Positions 31,382 through 45,645 of a stretch of DNA of 64,000 nt are shown in pieces; the first letter of the stretch is position 1, and each line of letters opens with the position of its first letter. Below the pieces are notes generated by a model. It searched no databases. It saw only the letters and a program-made list of their open reading frames with translations, and was not told where the DNA came from. Source of the stretch: JBGAPI01 sp044221335 (GTDB lineage Bacteria; Pseudomonadota; Gammaproteobacteria; Xanthomonadales; Ahniellaceae). The stretch covers positions 62,001 to 126,000 of the forward strand of contig JBGAPI010000005.1 in assembly GCA_044221335.1 (NCBI GenBank), given 5' to 3'. Position numbers and translations under genes: made by a program.

Positions 31382-34300
31382 ATGAACGGGAATCTCGTGC
31401 GATTGCGGCGGCGCGGACTGCGCCTCGGCGGATGGCTGGCTCTGTGGATCGGACTCGTGTCCGGGGCGCCGCTGGCCGCGGCGGCGACCTATGTCGTCGA
31501 CACCACCTCGGCCGGCGTCGGCATCAACGCGTGCACCGCCGCTCCCAACGACTGCAGCTTCGAGGGGGCGCTGCAGCGTTCCGTCGCGGGGGATCTCATC
31601 CAGTTCGCGGTCGCGTCGGCCAGCGCGACCAACGGCGTGGTGCAGATCCAGAAGAACGTGACGATCGACGCCAACGGCGCCGCGCTGCCGGTCGTCACGG
31701 TCAGTTCCAGTTCGCCGGTGCAGATCACGGCGACGATCCGCAACGCGCGCTTCGAGAACCTGAAGTCCGCCGGCCCCGGCGGTGCACTCTACGTCCAGAC
31801 CAACCAGACCCTCACGATCCAGGACTCGCGATTCACGAACAACCGCAACCTGCCTGCCGCCGGCAACCAGCAGGGCGGCGCGATCTACACCGACGGTCGC
31901 CTGTACGTGATGCGGACGACCTTCGATGGCAACTACGGCATCGCCGGAGGCAGCGCGATCCACAACGGCGGGAACGGCCTGATGGAGATCTCGGACTCGG
32001 TCTTCACCGGCAACGGCATCTACGCCAACAACGGCAATCCCCTGCGCGCCCACTTCGGCGCGATCGCCAACGACGGGGCGGCGGTGTTCACCAATTGCCT
32101 GTTCAAGAGCAACGACGCCGACTATGCGGCGGCGATCCAGTCCGGCGGCTCGCTGTGGATTTCCAGCAGCACCTTCGTCAACAACATCACGCGCGGCCCC
32201 ACCGAGAGCGGCGCGGTGCTGGTCGGCGGCAGCTCGACGATCCTCAACGTGACGATGGTCGGCAACAGCGGCGCCACCTCCGGCGGGCTGTACGTCTACG
32301 CGGGTGCCCAGGCGCGGGTCGGCAATTCGCTGTTCTCCGACAACCTCGGCGCCGCGCCCAACATCAACGGCACGATCCAGTCGCTCGGCAACAACCTGAT
32401 TCGCGATCCGACCGGAACGACGGTCACCGGCGTCTCCACCGGGAACCTGTACAACGTCGACCCGCGCGTGCTGCCGCTGGCCAACAACGGCGGTGGCAGC
32501 ATGACCGTGGCGCTGGCCAGCGACAGTCCCGCGATCGACGAAGGCAGCAATTGCGTGCTGGCCAACAGCGGCTGCGCCACCAGCGCGCCGTACCAGGCCT
32601 TGAGCACCGATCAGCGCGGCAGCGGCTTCGGCCGCCAGAAGGGCGCGAAGGTCGACATCGGTGCCTACGAGGCCGCCTACCTCACGGTGATCAACGCCAA
32701 CGACAGCGGCGCCGGCAGCCTGCGCCAGGCGATCAGCGACGCGGTGGACAACGACGTGATCGTCTTCAGTCCCGCGGTGTTCAACGTCGCACGCACCATC
32801 AGCCTCGCCAGCACGCTGACGATCGGCAAGACGATCGGCATTCGCGGCCCGGGCTCGGCGCTGCTGACGCTCGACGGCAACAACACGGTGGAGCCGATGG
32901 TCATCGGCGCGAGCGGCAACCTGACGCTGTCGGGTCTCCGCATCACCCGCGGCAATGCAGGCGCCGCCAACAACGCCGGTGCGATGCTGGTCGTCGGCAC
33001 CCTGACCGGCGACGACCTGGTGATGGACAACAGCCGCGCCTCCAACCTCGGCGGCTGCCTGTTCAACACCGGCACCACCGTCCTCACCCGGCTGGTCGTG
33101 ACGGGCTGCCAGGCGCCCTCCGGCGCGGGCATCTTCAACGACACCGGCAAGACGCTGACGATTTCCGATTCGCGCGTCGAGAACAACACGGCGACCAGCG
33201 TCGGCGGCGCGATCTACAACGTCGCCGGATTGACGCTGAAGCGGGTCAGCCTCACCGGAAACACCGCGTCTTCCGGCGGTGCGGTCTACAACACCGGAGC
33301 AATGAGCGCGGACGGCATCACCGTGAGCGGCAACAGCGCGACGACCGGCCTCGGCGGCGGCCTCTACCAGGGCGCCGCGGGCGCGATGAGCCTCCTCGGC
33401 ACGACGATCACGGCCAACACCAGCTCGGCCTCCGGCGGCGGCGGCCTGTACGGCGGTGGCGGTCCGATCACGATCGCCGGCACGCTGATCGCCGGCAACA
33501 GCGGCACCAGCGGCCAGCCCGACGCGGTCGCGACGCTGATCTCGAACGGCTACAACCTGATCGGCAGCACGGCCGGCAACAGCTTCGCGGTGGGCTCGCC
33601 GTCTCTCGCCGGAAATGTAGTCAACATCGCCCCGAAGCTGTCGCCGCTGGCCGACAACGGCGGGACGGCGCGCAGCCACGCGCCGCTGTACGACAGCCCG
33701 ATCCTCGACGCCGCCGGCGCCATCGCCGGCAGCGCTCTCGACGGTCGCGGCTACGCGCGTCCGATCGACTTCGACAACGTCGCCAACGCGTCCGGCGGCG
33801 ATGGTCGCGACATCGGCGCCTACGAACTGCAGGTGGCGACGCCGTCCGGGCTGGTGGCGACGCCGCAGAGCGGCGCCCTGTCGGTGGCCTTCGACGGCGC
33901 CGCCCACGGCGGCCTGGCGCCGACCGGCTTCTCGGCGCGTTGCGGTGCCCAGACGGCGACCGGAAGCGCGTCGCCGGTCGTGGTGTCGGGCTTGAGCAAC
34001 GGCACGGCGGTCAGCTGTACGGTCACTGCCATGGCCGGCGCGATCAGCGGGATCGCTTCGGCGCCATCGGCCGCGGTCGCGCCGGCGGCGCCGCCCGGCG
34101 CGCCGACGCTCGTCTCGGTGACGCCGGCCAACGGCCAGATCAGCGTCGCGTTCAGCGCGCCGGCGTCGAACGGCGGCAGCCCGATCACCGGTTACACCGC
34201 GACCTGCGGCGGCACTGCCGTCAACGGCCCGTCGTCGCCGATCTCGGTGAACGGCTTGATCAACCAGTCCACGGTGACCTGCACCGTGCTCGCGCGCAAC

Positions 34301-37300
34301 GTCGTCGGTGCGGGGCCGTCGTCCAGCCCGTCGAGCAGCGTCACGCCGGGTCTGCCCGGATTCGGCGGCTACGTCCCGCGGGTCGGCATCGCATCGGCTG
34401 CCGTGTTCGACCTCGCCGGTGGCAGTCTCACCACCAACATCGGCCTGCCGAGCGGCAACGCCGGCGTTGCGGCGAGCCCGGACGGCGCGCGGGTCTACCT
34501 CGCCACCCAGTCGTCCAACCAGGTCACCGTGATCAACACTCAGACCAACAGCGTGGTCGGCCAGGTCGCCGTCGGAAACGCGCCATGGTCGGCCGCGGTG
34601 TCCTCCGACAGTCGCAGGGTCTACGTCACCAACAGCGGCGACTCCACGGTGTCGGTGATCGACGCGCTGACCAACACCGTGGTCCAGACCGTGCCGGTGT
34701 TCAACCATCCCTACGGCGTCGCGGTGTCGCCGGACGGCGCCAAGGTCTACGTCACCAACTCCGGCACCAACGCGATCTCGGTGATCGACGCGGCGACGCT
34801 GACCACCAGCGGGCCGTTCACCGCCGCGATGGATCCGATCGGCATCGCCACGAGCCCGGATGGCCGTCGCGTCTACGTCACCTCGCAGACCCAGAACGTG
34901 GTCGCGGTCATGGACACCACGGACAACAGCCTCGTCGCCACCGTCCCCGTCGGCAGCACGCCCTATGGCGTCGTCGTGAGTCGCGACAACAAGTGGGTGT
35001 TCGTCGCCAATGCCGGCAGCAACAGCGTGTCGGTGATCAATGCCACCAGCAACACGATCTTCACCACGCTGCCGGTCGGGATGCGGCCCCAGGGCATCGA
35101 CCTGTCGCCGGACGGGTCGCGGGTCTTCGTGGTCGATCGCGACAGCAACGACATCAAGGTGATCAATGCCACCACCATGACCGTGATCGCCGGGGGCTAC
35201 AGCCTCGGCGCGGGCAGCAGCGCGTTCGCGATGGGGCGCTTCGTCGCGGTCGGTGGCGTGGCGGCGTCGTTCACGTCGGTCGTGATGCCGGACGCGGCCT
35301 ACGGCCAGTCCTACAACCAGCCGATCCCGGTCGCGGGCACGCCGCGTCCCGGCCTCACCCTGGTCTCTGGCAGTCTGCCGAGTGGTCTGTTCATCGACCC
35401 GACGACCGGCGCGATCTACGGCACCAGCACCGCGGTCGGCAGCTACAACCTCTCGATCCGAGCCGCCAACGGCGTCGGAGGTCCGGTGACCCAGGTCGTC
35501 CACCTGAACGTGGTGCCGACCCGACCGGGCGCGCCGAGCATCGACAGCATCACGCCCGGCGATGGCATCGTGACCCTGAGCGTCTCGCCGTCGTCCAACA
35601 GCGGCGGTTCCGCTCTGCTGACCTACAACGCGCGCTGTTCCACCGTCCCGACGACCTTCAGCACAAACGTCGCCACGATCTCGCTGCCGGTGCCGAATGG
35701 CCAGCCGACCTCCTGCCGGGTGAGCGCGGTGAATGCCGTCGGCGAGAGTGACTGGTCCGCCGACTCGGCGGTCGTGATCCCCGGCATCGCGCCTGGCATC
35801 ACCAGCGGAGAGGGCTCCGCAGGGATCTTCGGTGGCGCCTATCTCTACACGGTGCCGGTGGCGGGCGACCCGGCGCCGACGCTGCAACTGACCGCCGGCA
35901 GCCTGCCCCCGGGACTCGACTTCAATCCGGAAAACCACGTCGTGAGCGGCACCCCGGCGGCCGTCGGCAATTTCACCGCCACGTTCACGGCCAGCAACGC
36001 GCTCGGCGACAGTTCGCGGGCGGTCCTGTTCCGGATCGGCCCGGACGTGGCGCATCCGCCGCACGTCACCGGCGTCGTCGGTGGCGACCAGACGGTCCGC
36101 GTGACCTTCGTCGAAGACGCGTTCAATGGCGGCTCGGCGGTGTCGGCCTTCCATGCCAGCTGCGATGGTTCGCCGACGGAGACGGTCGGCCCGGCGTCGC
36201 CGCTGACGGTCGGCGGCCTGCCGAACGGCGTGGTCACCTACTGTCGCGTGTACGCGACCAACGATGGGGGCAACAGCCCGGCGTCCGCGGACTCGGACGC
36301 CGTCGTTCCCGGAATCCTCCCGGGCTTCAGCACTGGCGCGCCGCAGGAGGGCGCGTATGCCACGTCCTATTCCTTCCGGGTCATCGCGACCGGCGTCCCG
36401 ACGCCGACCCTGGCACTGACCGGGGGCAGCCTGCCGCCGGGCCTGACCTTCGACCCCGATACGGGCATCGTCACCGGAACGCCAACGGCGAGCGGCGACT
36501 TCGCGGCCACCGTCACCGCGACCAATGCGGTCGGCAGCACGCCACAGGCGCTTCCGTTCCACATCGCCCCGGTGGTGCCTCACGCGCCGCAGGTCACCGG
36601 CGTCGAGCCCGGCGACGGCAGGGTCCGGGTGAACTACAGCGCCGACACCTTCGACGGCGGCGCGTCGGTGCAGTCCTTCACGGCCAGCTGTGACGGCTCA
36701 GCAACGACGTCCACCGGCGGTGGCGCGTCGCTGGTCGTCACCGGCCTGCCCAACGGCGTCCCGACGCACTGCCGCGTGTTCGCGACCAATGCGGCCGGCA
36801 ACAGCCCGCCGTCCGCGGATTCCGACGTGACCACGCCCGGCACCGCCCCGACGATCACCAGCGCGGCGACGGCGACCGCGACCTACGGCCAGCCCTTCAC
36901 CTTCGTCGTGACCACGACCGGTGCCCCTGCGCCGTCGGTGACCTTGGACTCCGGGTCGCTCCCGTCCGGCCTTGGCTTTGCCAACGGCGTGATCAACGGC
37001 ACGCCGAGCGAGGTCACGACCGCCGTGCTGCAGTTCCATGCCGCCAATTCCCTGGGCGCCGTCGACCAGGCGTTCCAGCTGGTGGTCGGGCCGGCGCCGC
37101 CCTCGGCGCCGACCCAGATCAACGCCCACTCCGGCCACGGCAGCGCGACCTTGACCTTTGTCGCGCCGACCAGCAGCGGCGGCGTGGCGATCCTCGGCTA
37201 CACCGCGACCTGCTCGCCTGGCGCGATCACGGCGAGCGCGACGGTCACGACGATCGAGGTCCCGCTCACCAACGGCTCGATCTACGACTGCAGCGTGCAC

Positions 37301-37777
37301 GCCACCAACGTCGCCGGCGACAGTCCGGAATCGATCAGCATCCGGGTGCTGCCGCGCGCGGTCGACAGCACGGACCTCGCGATCGCGATCAGCAACGGCA
37401 CGCCCTATGTGATCGGCGGAATGCCGACGACCTACGTGATCACCGTCGACAACAACGGTGCGGCCGGTGTCGTCGCGGCGCGAGTCCAGGACACGCTCGG
37501 CAGCGAATTCAGCGACGCCCACTGGACCTGCCTGGTGCGCGACGGTGCCGACTGCCCGGCCAGCGGCAGCGGCGACCTCGACACCCAGGTCGACCTGCCG
37601 CCGGGCAGCGGCGTGCGGATCGAGCTGACCGCGACGGTCGCGCCGCTGCCGGAGACGCCGGTCAGCACGGTGGTCTCGGTCACCGGGCCGGCGGACGTCA
37701 GCGAGTCCGACCTCGCCAACAACGTCGCCTCGGACGGCCCGGACGGGCGCGGCCTGTTCAAGGACGGCTTCGAGTAA
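31382..37777 (+). CDS. Giant secreted beta-rich surface protein
   Basis: A 2131-aa protein with a signal peptide (cut near AAAA, residue 35). Two parallel beta-helix halves (about 36-430 and 430-815) each begin with a CSLREA-like motif (NDCSFEGAL; GSLRQAI) and end in DIGAYE, the choice-of-anchor Q pattern. Two Fn3-like domains (815-990) and a YVTN-type seven-bladed beta-propeller (about 1000-1290, repeated SPDGxRVYV) follow. Alternating putative-Ig (ATYGQPF, GSLPSGL) and Fn3-like modules run from about 1300 to 1990, then a DUF11-like domain. The C-terminus LFKDGFE is a tail seen on many secreted Lysobacterales proteins. Probably an exported adhesin or matrix protein. Confidence 0.85.
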   Translation: MNGNLVRLRRRGLRLGGWLALWIGLVSGAPLAAAATYVVDTTSAGVGINACTAAPNDCSFEGALQRSVAGDLIQFAVASASATNGVVQIQKNVTIDANGAALPVVTVSSSSPVQITATIRNARFENLKSAGPGGALYVQTNQTLTIQDSRFTNNRNLPAAGNQQGGAIYTDGRLYVMRTTFDGNYGIAGGSAIHNGGNGLMEISDSVFTGNGIYANNGNPLRAHFGAIANDGAAVFTNCLFKSNDADYAAAIQSGGSLWISSSTFVNNITRGPTESGAVLVGGSSTILNVTMVGNSGATSGGLYVYAGAQARVGNSLFSDNLGAAPNINGTIQSLGNNLIRDPTGTTVTGVSTGNLYNVDPRVLPLANNGGGSMTVALASDSPAIDEGSNCVLANSGCATSAPYQALSTDQRGSGFGRQKGAKVDIGAYEAAYLTVINANDSGAGSLRQAISDAVDNDVIVFSPAVFNVARTISLASTLTIGKTIGIRGPGSALLTLDGNNTVEPMVIGASGNLTLSGLRITRGNAGAANNAGAMLVVGTLTGDDLVMDNSRASNLGGCLFNTGTTVLTRLVVTGCQAPSGAGIFNDTGKTLTISDSRVENNTATSVGGAIYNVAGLTLKRVSLTGNTASSGGAVYNTGAMSADGITVSGNSATTGLGGGLYQGAAGAMSLLGTTITANTSSASGGGGLYGGGGPITIAGTLIAGNSGTSGQPDAVATLISNGYNLIGSTAGNSFAVGSPSLAGNVVNIAPKLSPLADNGGTARSHAPLYDSPILDAAGAIAGSALDGRGYARPIDFDNVANASGGDGRDIGAYELQVATPSGLVATPQSGALSVAFDGAAHGGLAPTGFSARCGAQTATGSASPVVVSGLSNGTAVSCTVTAMAGAISGIASAPSAAVAPAAPPGAPTLVSVTPANGQISVAFSAPASNGGSPITGYTATCGGTAVNGPSSPISVNGLINQSTVTCTVLARNVVGAGPSSSPSSSVTPGLPGFGGYVPRVGIASAAVFDLAGGSLTTNIGLPSGNAGVAASPDGARVYLATQSSNQVTVINTQTNSVVGQVAVGNAPWSAAVSSDSRRVYVTNSGDSTVSVIDALTNTVVQTVPVFNHPYGVAVSPDGAKVYVTNSGTNAISVIDAATLTTSGPFTAAMDPIGIATSPDGRRVYVTSQTQNVVAVMDTTDNSLVATVPVGSTPYGVVVSRDNKWVFVANAGSNSVSVINATSNTIFTTLPVGMRPQGIDLSPDGSRVFVVDRDSNDIKVINATTMTVIAGGYSLGAGSSAFAMGRFVAVGGVAASFTSVVMPDAAYGQSYNQPIPVAGTPRPGLTLVSGSLPSGLFIDPTTGAIYGTSTAVGSYNLSIRAANGVGGPVTQVVHLNVVPTRPGAPSIDSITPGDGIVTLSVSPSSNSGGSALLTYNARCSTVPTTFSTNVATISLPVPNGQPTSCRVSAVNAVGESDWSADSAVVIPGIAPGITSGEGSAGIFGGAYLYTVPVAGDPAPTLQLTAGSLPPGLDFNPENHVVSGTPAAVGNFTATFTASNALGDSSRAVLFRIGPDVAHPPHVTGVVGGDQTVRVTFVEDAFNGGSAVSAFHASCDGSPTETVGPASPLTVGGLPNGVVTYCRVYATNDGGNSPASADSDAVVPGILPGFSTGAPQEGAYATSYSFRVIATGVPTPTLALTGGSLPPGLTFDPDTGIVTGTPTASGDFAATVTATNAVGSTPQALPFHIAPVVPHAPQVTGVEPGDGRVRVNYSADTFDGGASVQSFTASCDGSATTSTGGGASLVVTGLPNGVPTHCRVFATNAAGNSPPSADSDVTTPGTAPTITSAATATATYGQPFTFVVTTTGAPAPSVTLDSGSLPSGLGFANGVINGTPSEVTTAVLQFHAANSLGAVDQAFQLVVGPAPPSAPTQINAHSGHGSATLTFVAPTSSGGVAILGYTATCSPGAITASATVTTIEVPLTNGSIYDCSVHATNVAGDSPESISIRVLPRAVDSTDLAIAISNGTPYVIGGMPTTYVITVDNNGAAGVVAARVQDTLGSEFSDAHWTCLVRDGADCPASGSGDLDTQVDLPPGSGVRIELTATVAPLPETPVSTVVSVTGPADVSESDLANNVASDGPDGRGLFKDGFE

Positions 37778-38104
37778 GCGGATTTCGCCGCAAGAAAACC
37801 ATGCTTGCCAGCCTTCGCCCGCCGGAGTCCCGAGGCATAGAACATTCTCGTCATTGCGAGCGCAGCGAAGCAATCCGGCGCCTTGGCTGTTCGTCGGACC
37901 AGAGCCAGAGCGAAGTCGCTGGGTTGCTTCGTCGTCGCTGCGCTCCTCCTCGCGAGGACGGGTTCTTCCGCCCGCCCCGGTCCCGCCATTGCGAGCGCAG
38001 CAAAGCTATCCTGCGCCTTGCACTCCGGCGGATGCGAACTCCGCTTGCCCCGAACCGCACCGCTCGATTAGCGTTGCGCGGCCCCCTCCCGCAAGGACCC
38101 GCGC
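37778..38104. repeat. Intergenic dispersed inverted repeats (327 bp)
   Basis: Arms CATTGCGAGCGCAGCGAAGC (37852-37871) and its inverse-type partner GGTTGCTTCGTCGTCGCTGC (37922-37941, continuing GCTCC) face each other across 50 bp. A third partial copy, CATTGCGAGCGCAGCAAAGC, starts near 37986. The same family is at 5053-5159. No gene is visible in the gap. Confidence 0.7.
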
Positions 38105-40234
38105 ATGTCCACGACCCTGGCCGTTCCCGTGTTGCCGACCCTCCCGCAGCAGGATAGCCCGGAGGCGCAGCAGGCTCGCGCCTTCCAGCTGGCGACCGCG
38201 CGCACCAACTACAACTACATGAAGAGCTACTTGGATTCGGTGCCGATGTCGGCCGACCTGCCGGATCCGGAGAAGTTCAGCCTCGACTACGAGGCGCAGG
38301 TGCTGAAGGTGTTCGGTCCGATGCTCGTCAACTTCAAGAATGTGGTCGCGATGCTGCTGCGTCGCGAGCTCGCGAGCGACCTGCCGACGAAGGCGATCGA
38401 CGATGTGTCCGCCGCGTTCGCGAAGCTGGAGCAGGAGTTCTCGATCCTGCGTCCGTTCCGCGACGCCAAGGATCTGCACGAATTCTTCAAGGCATTGTCC
38501 GAGCTGCCGGCCGCGCTGAAGAACCTCGAGAACCTGCCGAAGGACGTCGAGGCGATGGTCACCGGCCTCGACAAGATGTTCAAGGAAATGCTGGCGACCG
38601 GCGTGACGGCGTTCCTGAAGTCGACGCTGTACGACATGCTCTCGACGCCGCACGGCCGCCAGTATCTGCAGGCGCAGTCGATCGACGATTACAAGCTGCT
38701 GTTCCAGCAGCTGCCACAGCCCGAATCGCTGACCGTCGCGCGCCAGCCGTGGATGGATCCGGCGATCGCCCCCTGCGACGGCGATTGGTTCTTCGGCTAT
38801 CTGCAGACCGGCGGCTACAACACGACCCAGCTGCGCGGCGTGGTCGAGACCATGGTGCCGAACAGCCAGACGGTTGCGCTGCCCGACCTCCTGAAGAAAT
38901 GTCCGCTGTCGGACGCGATGCTGGCCTCGGTCAGCGGCGACAAGTCCGCGACGCTCGCGGGCGCCTGCCGCGACGGCCGCCTCTACGTCATCGACTACGC
39001 CATGCTGGCCGACGCCAAGACCGAAGCACTGCACGGCGAGCAGCGCTACATCTGCGCGCCGATCGCGGTGTTCTACTGGAACCCGGACCCGCCGAAGGGC
39101 TTCCCGCCCGGCGGCGCGATGCAGCCGATCGCGATCCAGCTCGGCCAGGCCTTCGATGCCGAGAAGACGCCGATCTTCACCCCGAACGACTGCGCCGGTG
39201 CCAACGACCGCAACGGTCTCAAGTGGCGTCTCGCGAAGTACAGCGTCAACGTCTGCGGCGCGATCCAGCACGAGGCGGTCGCCCACCTCGGCGCCACCCA
39301 CCTCACGATCGAGCCGATGATCGTCGCGATGCATCGCCAGCTCGCGCAGAGCCATCCGCTCCACAAGCTGCTGGTTCCGCACTTCCGCTTCACCATCAAC
39401 ATCAACGACGACGCCATCCACAGCCTGATCGTTCCCGGCGGCGTGGTGGCCTGCAACGTCGGAATCGCGATCGAGTCGAGCCTCGCGCTGGTGAGCGAGG
39501 CGCATCGCGACTGGCGCTGGGATGACAACGTCCCTCCGCGGCTGTTCCAGCTGCGCGGCGTCGACCGTCTCCCGGACTTCCCGTTCCGCGACGACACCCT
39601 GCTGCTGTGGGCCGCGATCAAGGACTACGTCGGCAAGTACCTGCGGGTCTACTACCGCAACGACCAGGACGTCCGCGACGACACCGAGCTGCAGGGCTTC
39701 ATCTGGGAACTGACCGCGCCGAAGTACTGCAACATCAAGGGCCTCGGCGGCCTCACCGCGACCGGCGACGCCGAGCGCCCGTGGCGGATCGAGAGCCTCG
39801 ACTATCTCACCGAGATGGTCGCGCTGATCCTCTACACCGCCGGCCCGCAGCACGCCTCGGTGAACTATGCACAGTTCCCGCTGATGTCCTACGTGCCCTC
39901 GGTCGGCGGCAGCCTCTACCGCCCGTCTCCGACCCGTTCGACCGTGCTGAACTCGGTGCAGGACTGCCTGCCCTGGTACCCGCCGCTCGACATCGCCTTG
40001 TACGGCGCCACCTTCGAGTTCCTGCTGTCCGCGGTGCAGTACGACCGCTTCGGCACCTACGAGCACAACGAGCGCGATCCCTACTTCACCGACCCGCGGG
40101 TGACCGATCTCGTCGACGACTTCCAGGACGCGCTGGCGCTGGCCGAGATCGAGATCCGCAAGCGCAACCACACGCGGCCGATGCCGTATCCGTTTCAGCT
40201 GCCGTCGATGATTCCCAACAGCATCTCGATCTGA
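38105..40234 (+). CDS. Bacterial lipoxygenase
   Basis: A 709-aa lipoxygenase. All five expected iron ligands are present: His389 and His394 in HEAVAHLGATH (with the family's third His, 399), His583 and Asn587 in GPQHASVNY, and the C-terminal Ile709. PYVPS-type and WYPP segments near the end match the family. It should insert dioxygen into polyunsaturated fatty acids to give hydroperoxides. No signal peptide is seen, so unlike Pseudomonas aeruginosa LoxA it is predicted to be cytoplasmic unless exported otherwise. AAGGA lies upstream of the ATG. The N-terminal 200 residues are helical and less typical. The gene is isolated, with repeats on both sides. Confidence 0.93.
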   Translation: MSTTLAVPVLPTLPQQDSPEAQQARAFQLATARTNYNYMKSYLDSVPMSADLPDPEKFSLDYEAQVLKVFGPMLVNFKNVVAMLLRRELASDLPTKAIDDVSAAFAKLEQEFSILRPFRDAKDLHEFFKALSELPAALKNLENLPKDVEAMVTGLDKMFKEMLATGVTAFLKSTLYDMLSTPHGRQYLQAQSIDDYKLLFQQLPQPESLTVARQPWMDPAIAPCDGDWFFGYLQTGGYNTTQLRGVVETMVPNSQTVALPDLLKKCPLSDAMLASVSGDKSATLAGACRDGRLYVIDYAMLADAKTEALHGEQRYICAPIAVFYWNPDPPKGFPPGGAMQPIAIQLGQAFDAEKTPIFTPNDCAGANDRNGLKWRLAKYSVNVCGAIQHEAVAHLGATHLTIEPMIVAMHRQLAQSHPLHKLLVPHFRFTININDDAIHSLIVPGGVVACNVGIAIESSLALVSEAHRDWRWDDNVPPRLFQLRGVDRLPDFPFRDDTLLLWAAIKDYVGKYLRVYYRNDQDVRDDTELQGFIWELTAPKYCNIKGLGGLTATGDAERPWRIESLDYLTEMVALILYTAGPQHASVNYAQFPLMSYVPSVGGSLYRPSPTRSTVLNSVQDCLPWYPPLDIALYGATFEFLLSAVQYDRFGTYEHNERDPYFTDPRVTDLVDDFQDALALAEIEIRKRNHTRPMPYPFQLPSMIPNSISI

Positions 40235-40236
40235 GC

Positions 40237-40465
40237 TTTTGTGGGAGCGGCTGCAGCCGCGATGGCGAGAGGGTGGGGCGGTGGCGGGCAGTGCCCGCCC
40301 TACGGCGCGGCTGCTGTGGGAGCGGCTGCGGCGGCGATGGCGAGAGGGTGGGGCGATGGCGGGCAGTGCCCGCCCTACGGCGCGGCTTTTGTGGGAGCGG
40401 CTTCAGCCGCGATGGCGAGAGGGTGGGGCGGTGGCGGGCAGTGCCCGCCCTACGGCGCTCCCACA
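40237..40465. repeat. Three tandem copies of a 75-bp REP composite
   Basis: Units start at 40241, 40316 and 40391, each beginning GTGGGAGCGGC, carrying CAGCCGCGATGGCGAGAGGG (or a close variant) and ending with the other REP family (GGCGGGCAGTGCCCGCCCTAC). The copies differ at only a few positions, so the array arose recently by tandem duplication. Because 75 is a multiple of three, it keeps an open frame, but that has no gene features. It separates the lipoxygenase from the convergent kinase gene. Confidence 0.9.
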
Positions 40466-40469
40466 GACA

Positions 40470-45497
<5,028 letters not shown>

Positions 45498-45645
45498 GCC
45501 GCACCTCGTCGTCGACTCCGCGTCCTGCGGCAGTGGGGTCGGCGGTCGCCGATCCCGGGTCCGCGCGGAGGGTAGCGCCCGGGCATGATTCCTGCACCTG
45601 ATCGAGTGCAGCGGCGCCGTGGAACGGCGCGGCCCGTTTGCATCA

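Noticed and set aside
30869..36583. A 1904-codon open frame on the minus strand
   Set aside because: It lies opposite the well-supported 2131-aa surface protein, has Arg/Asp/Gly-biased composition with no domain, and arises from high GC content on the complementary strand.
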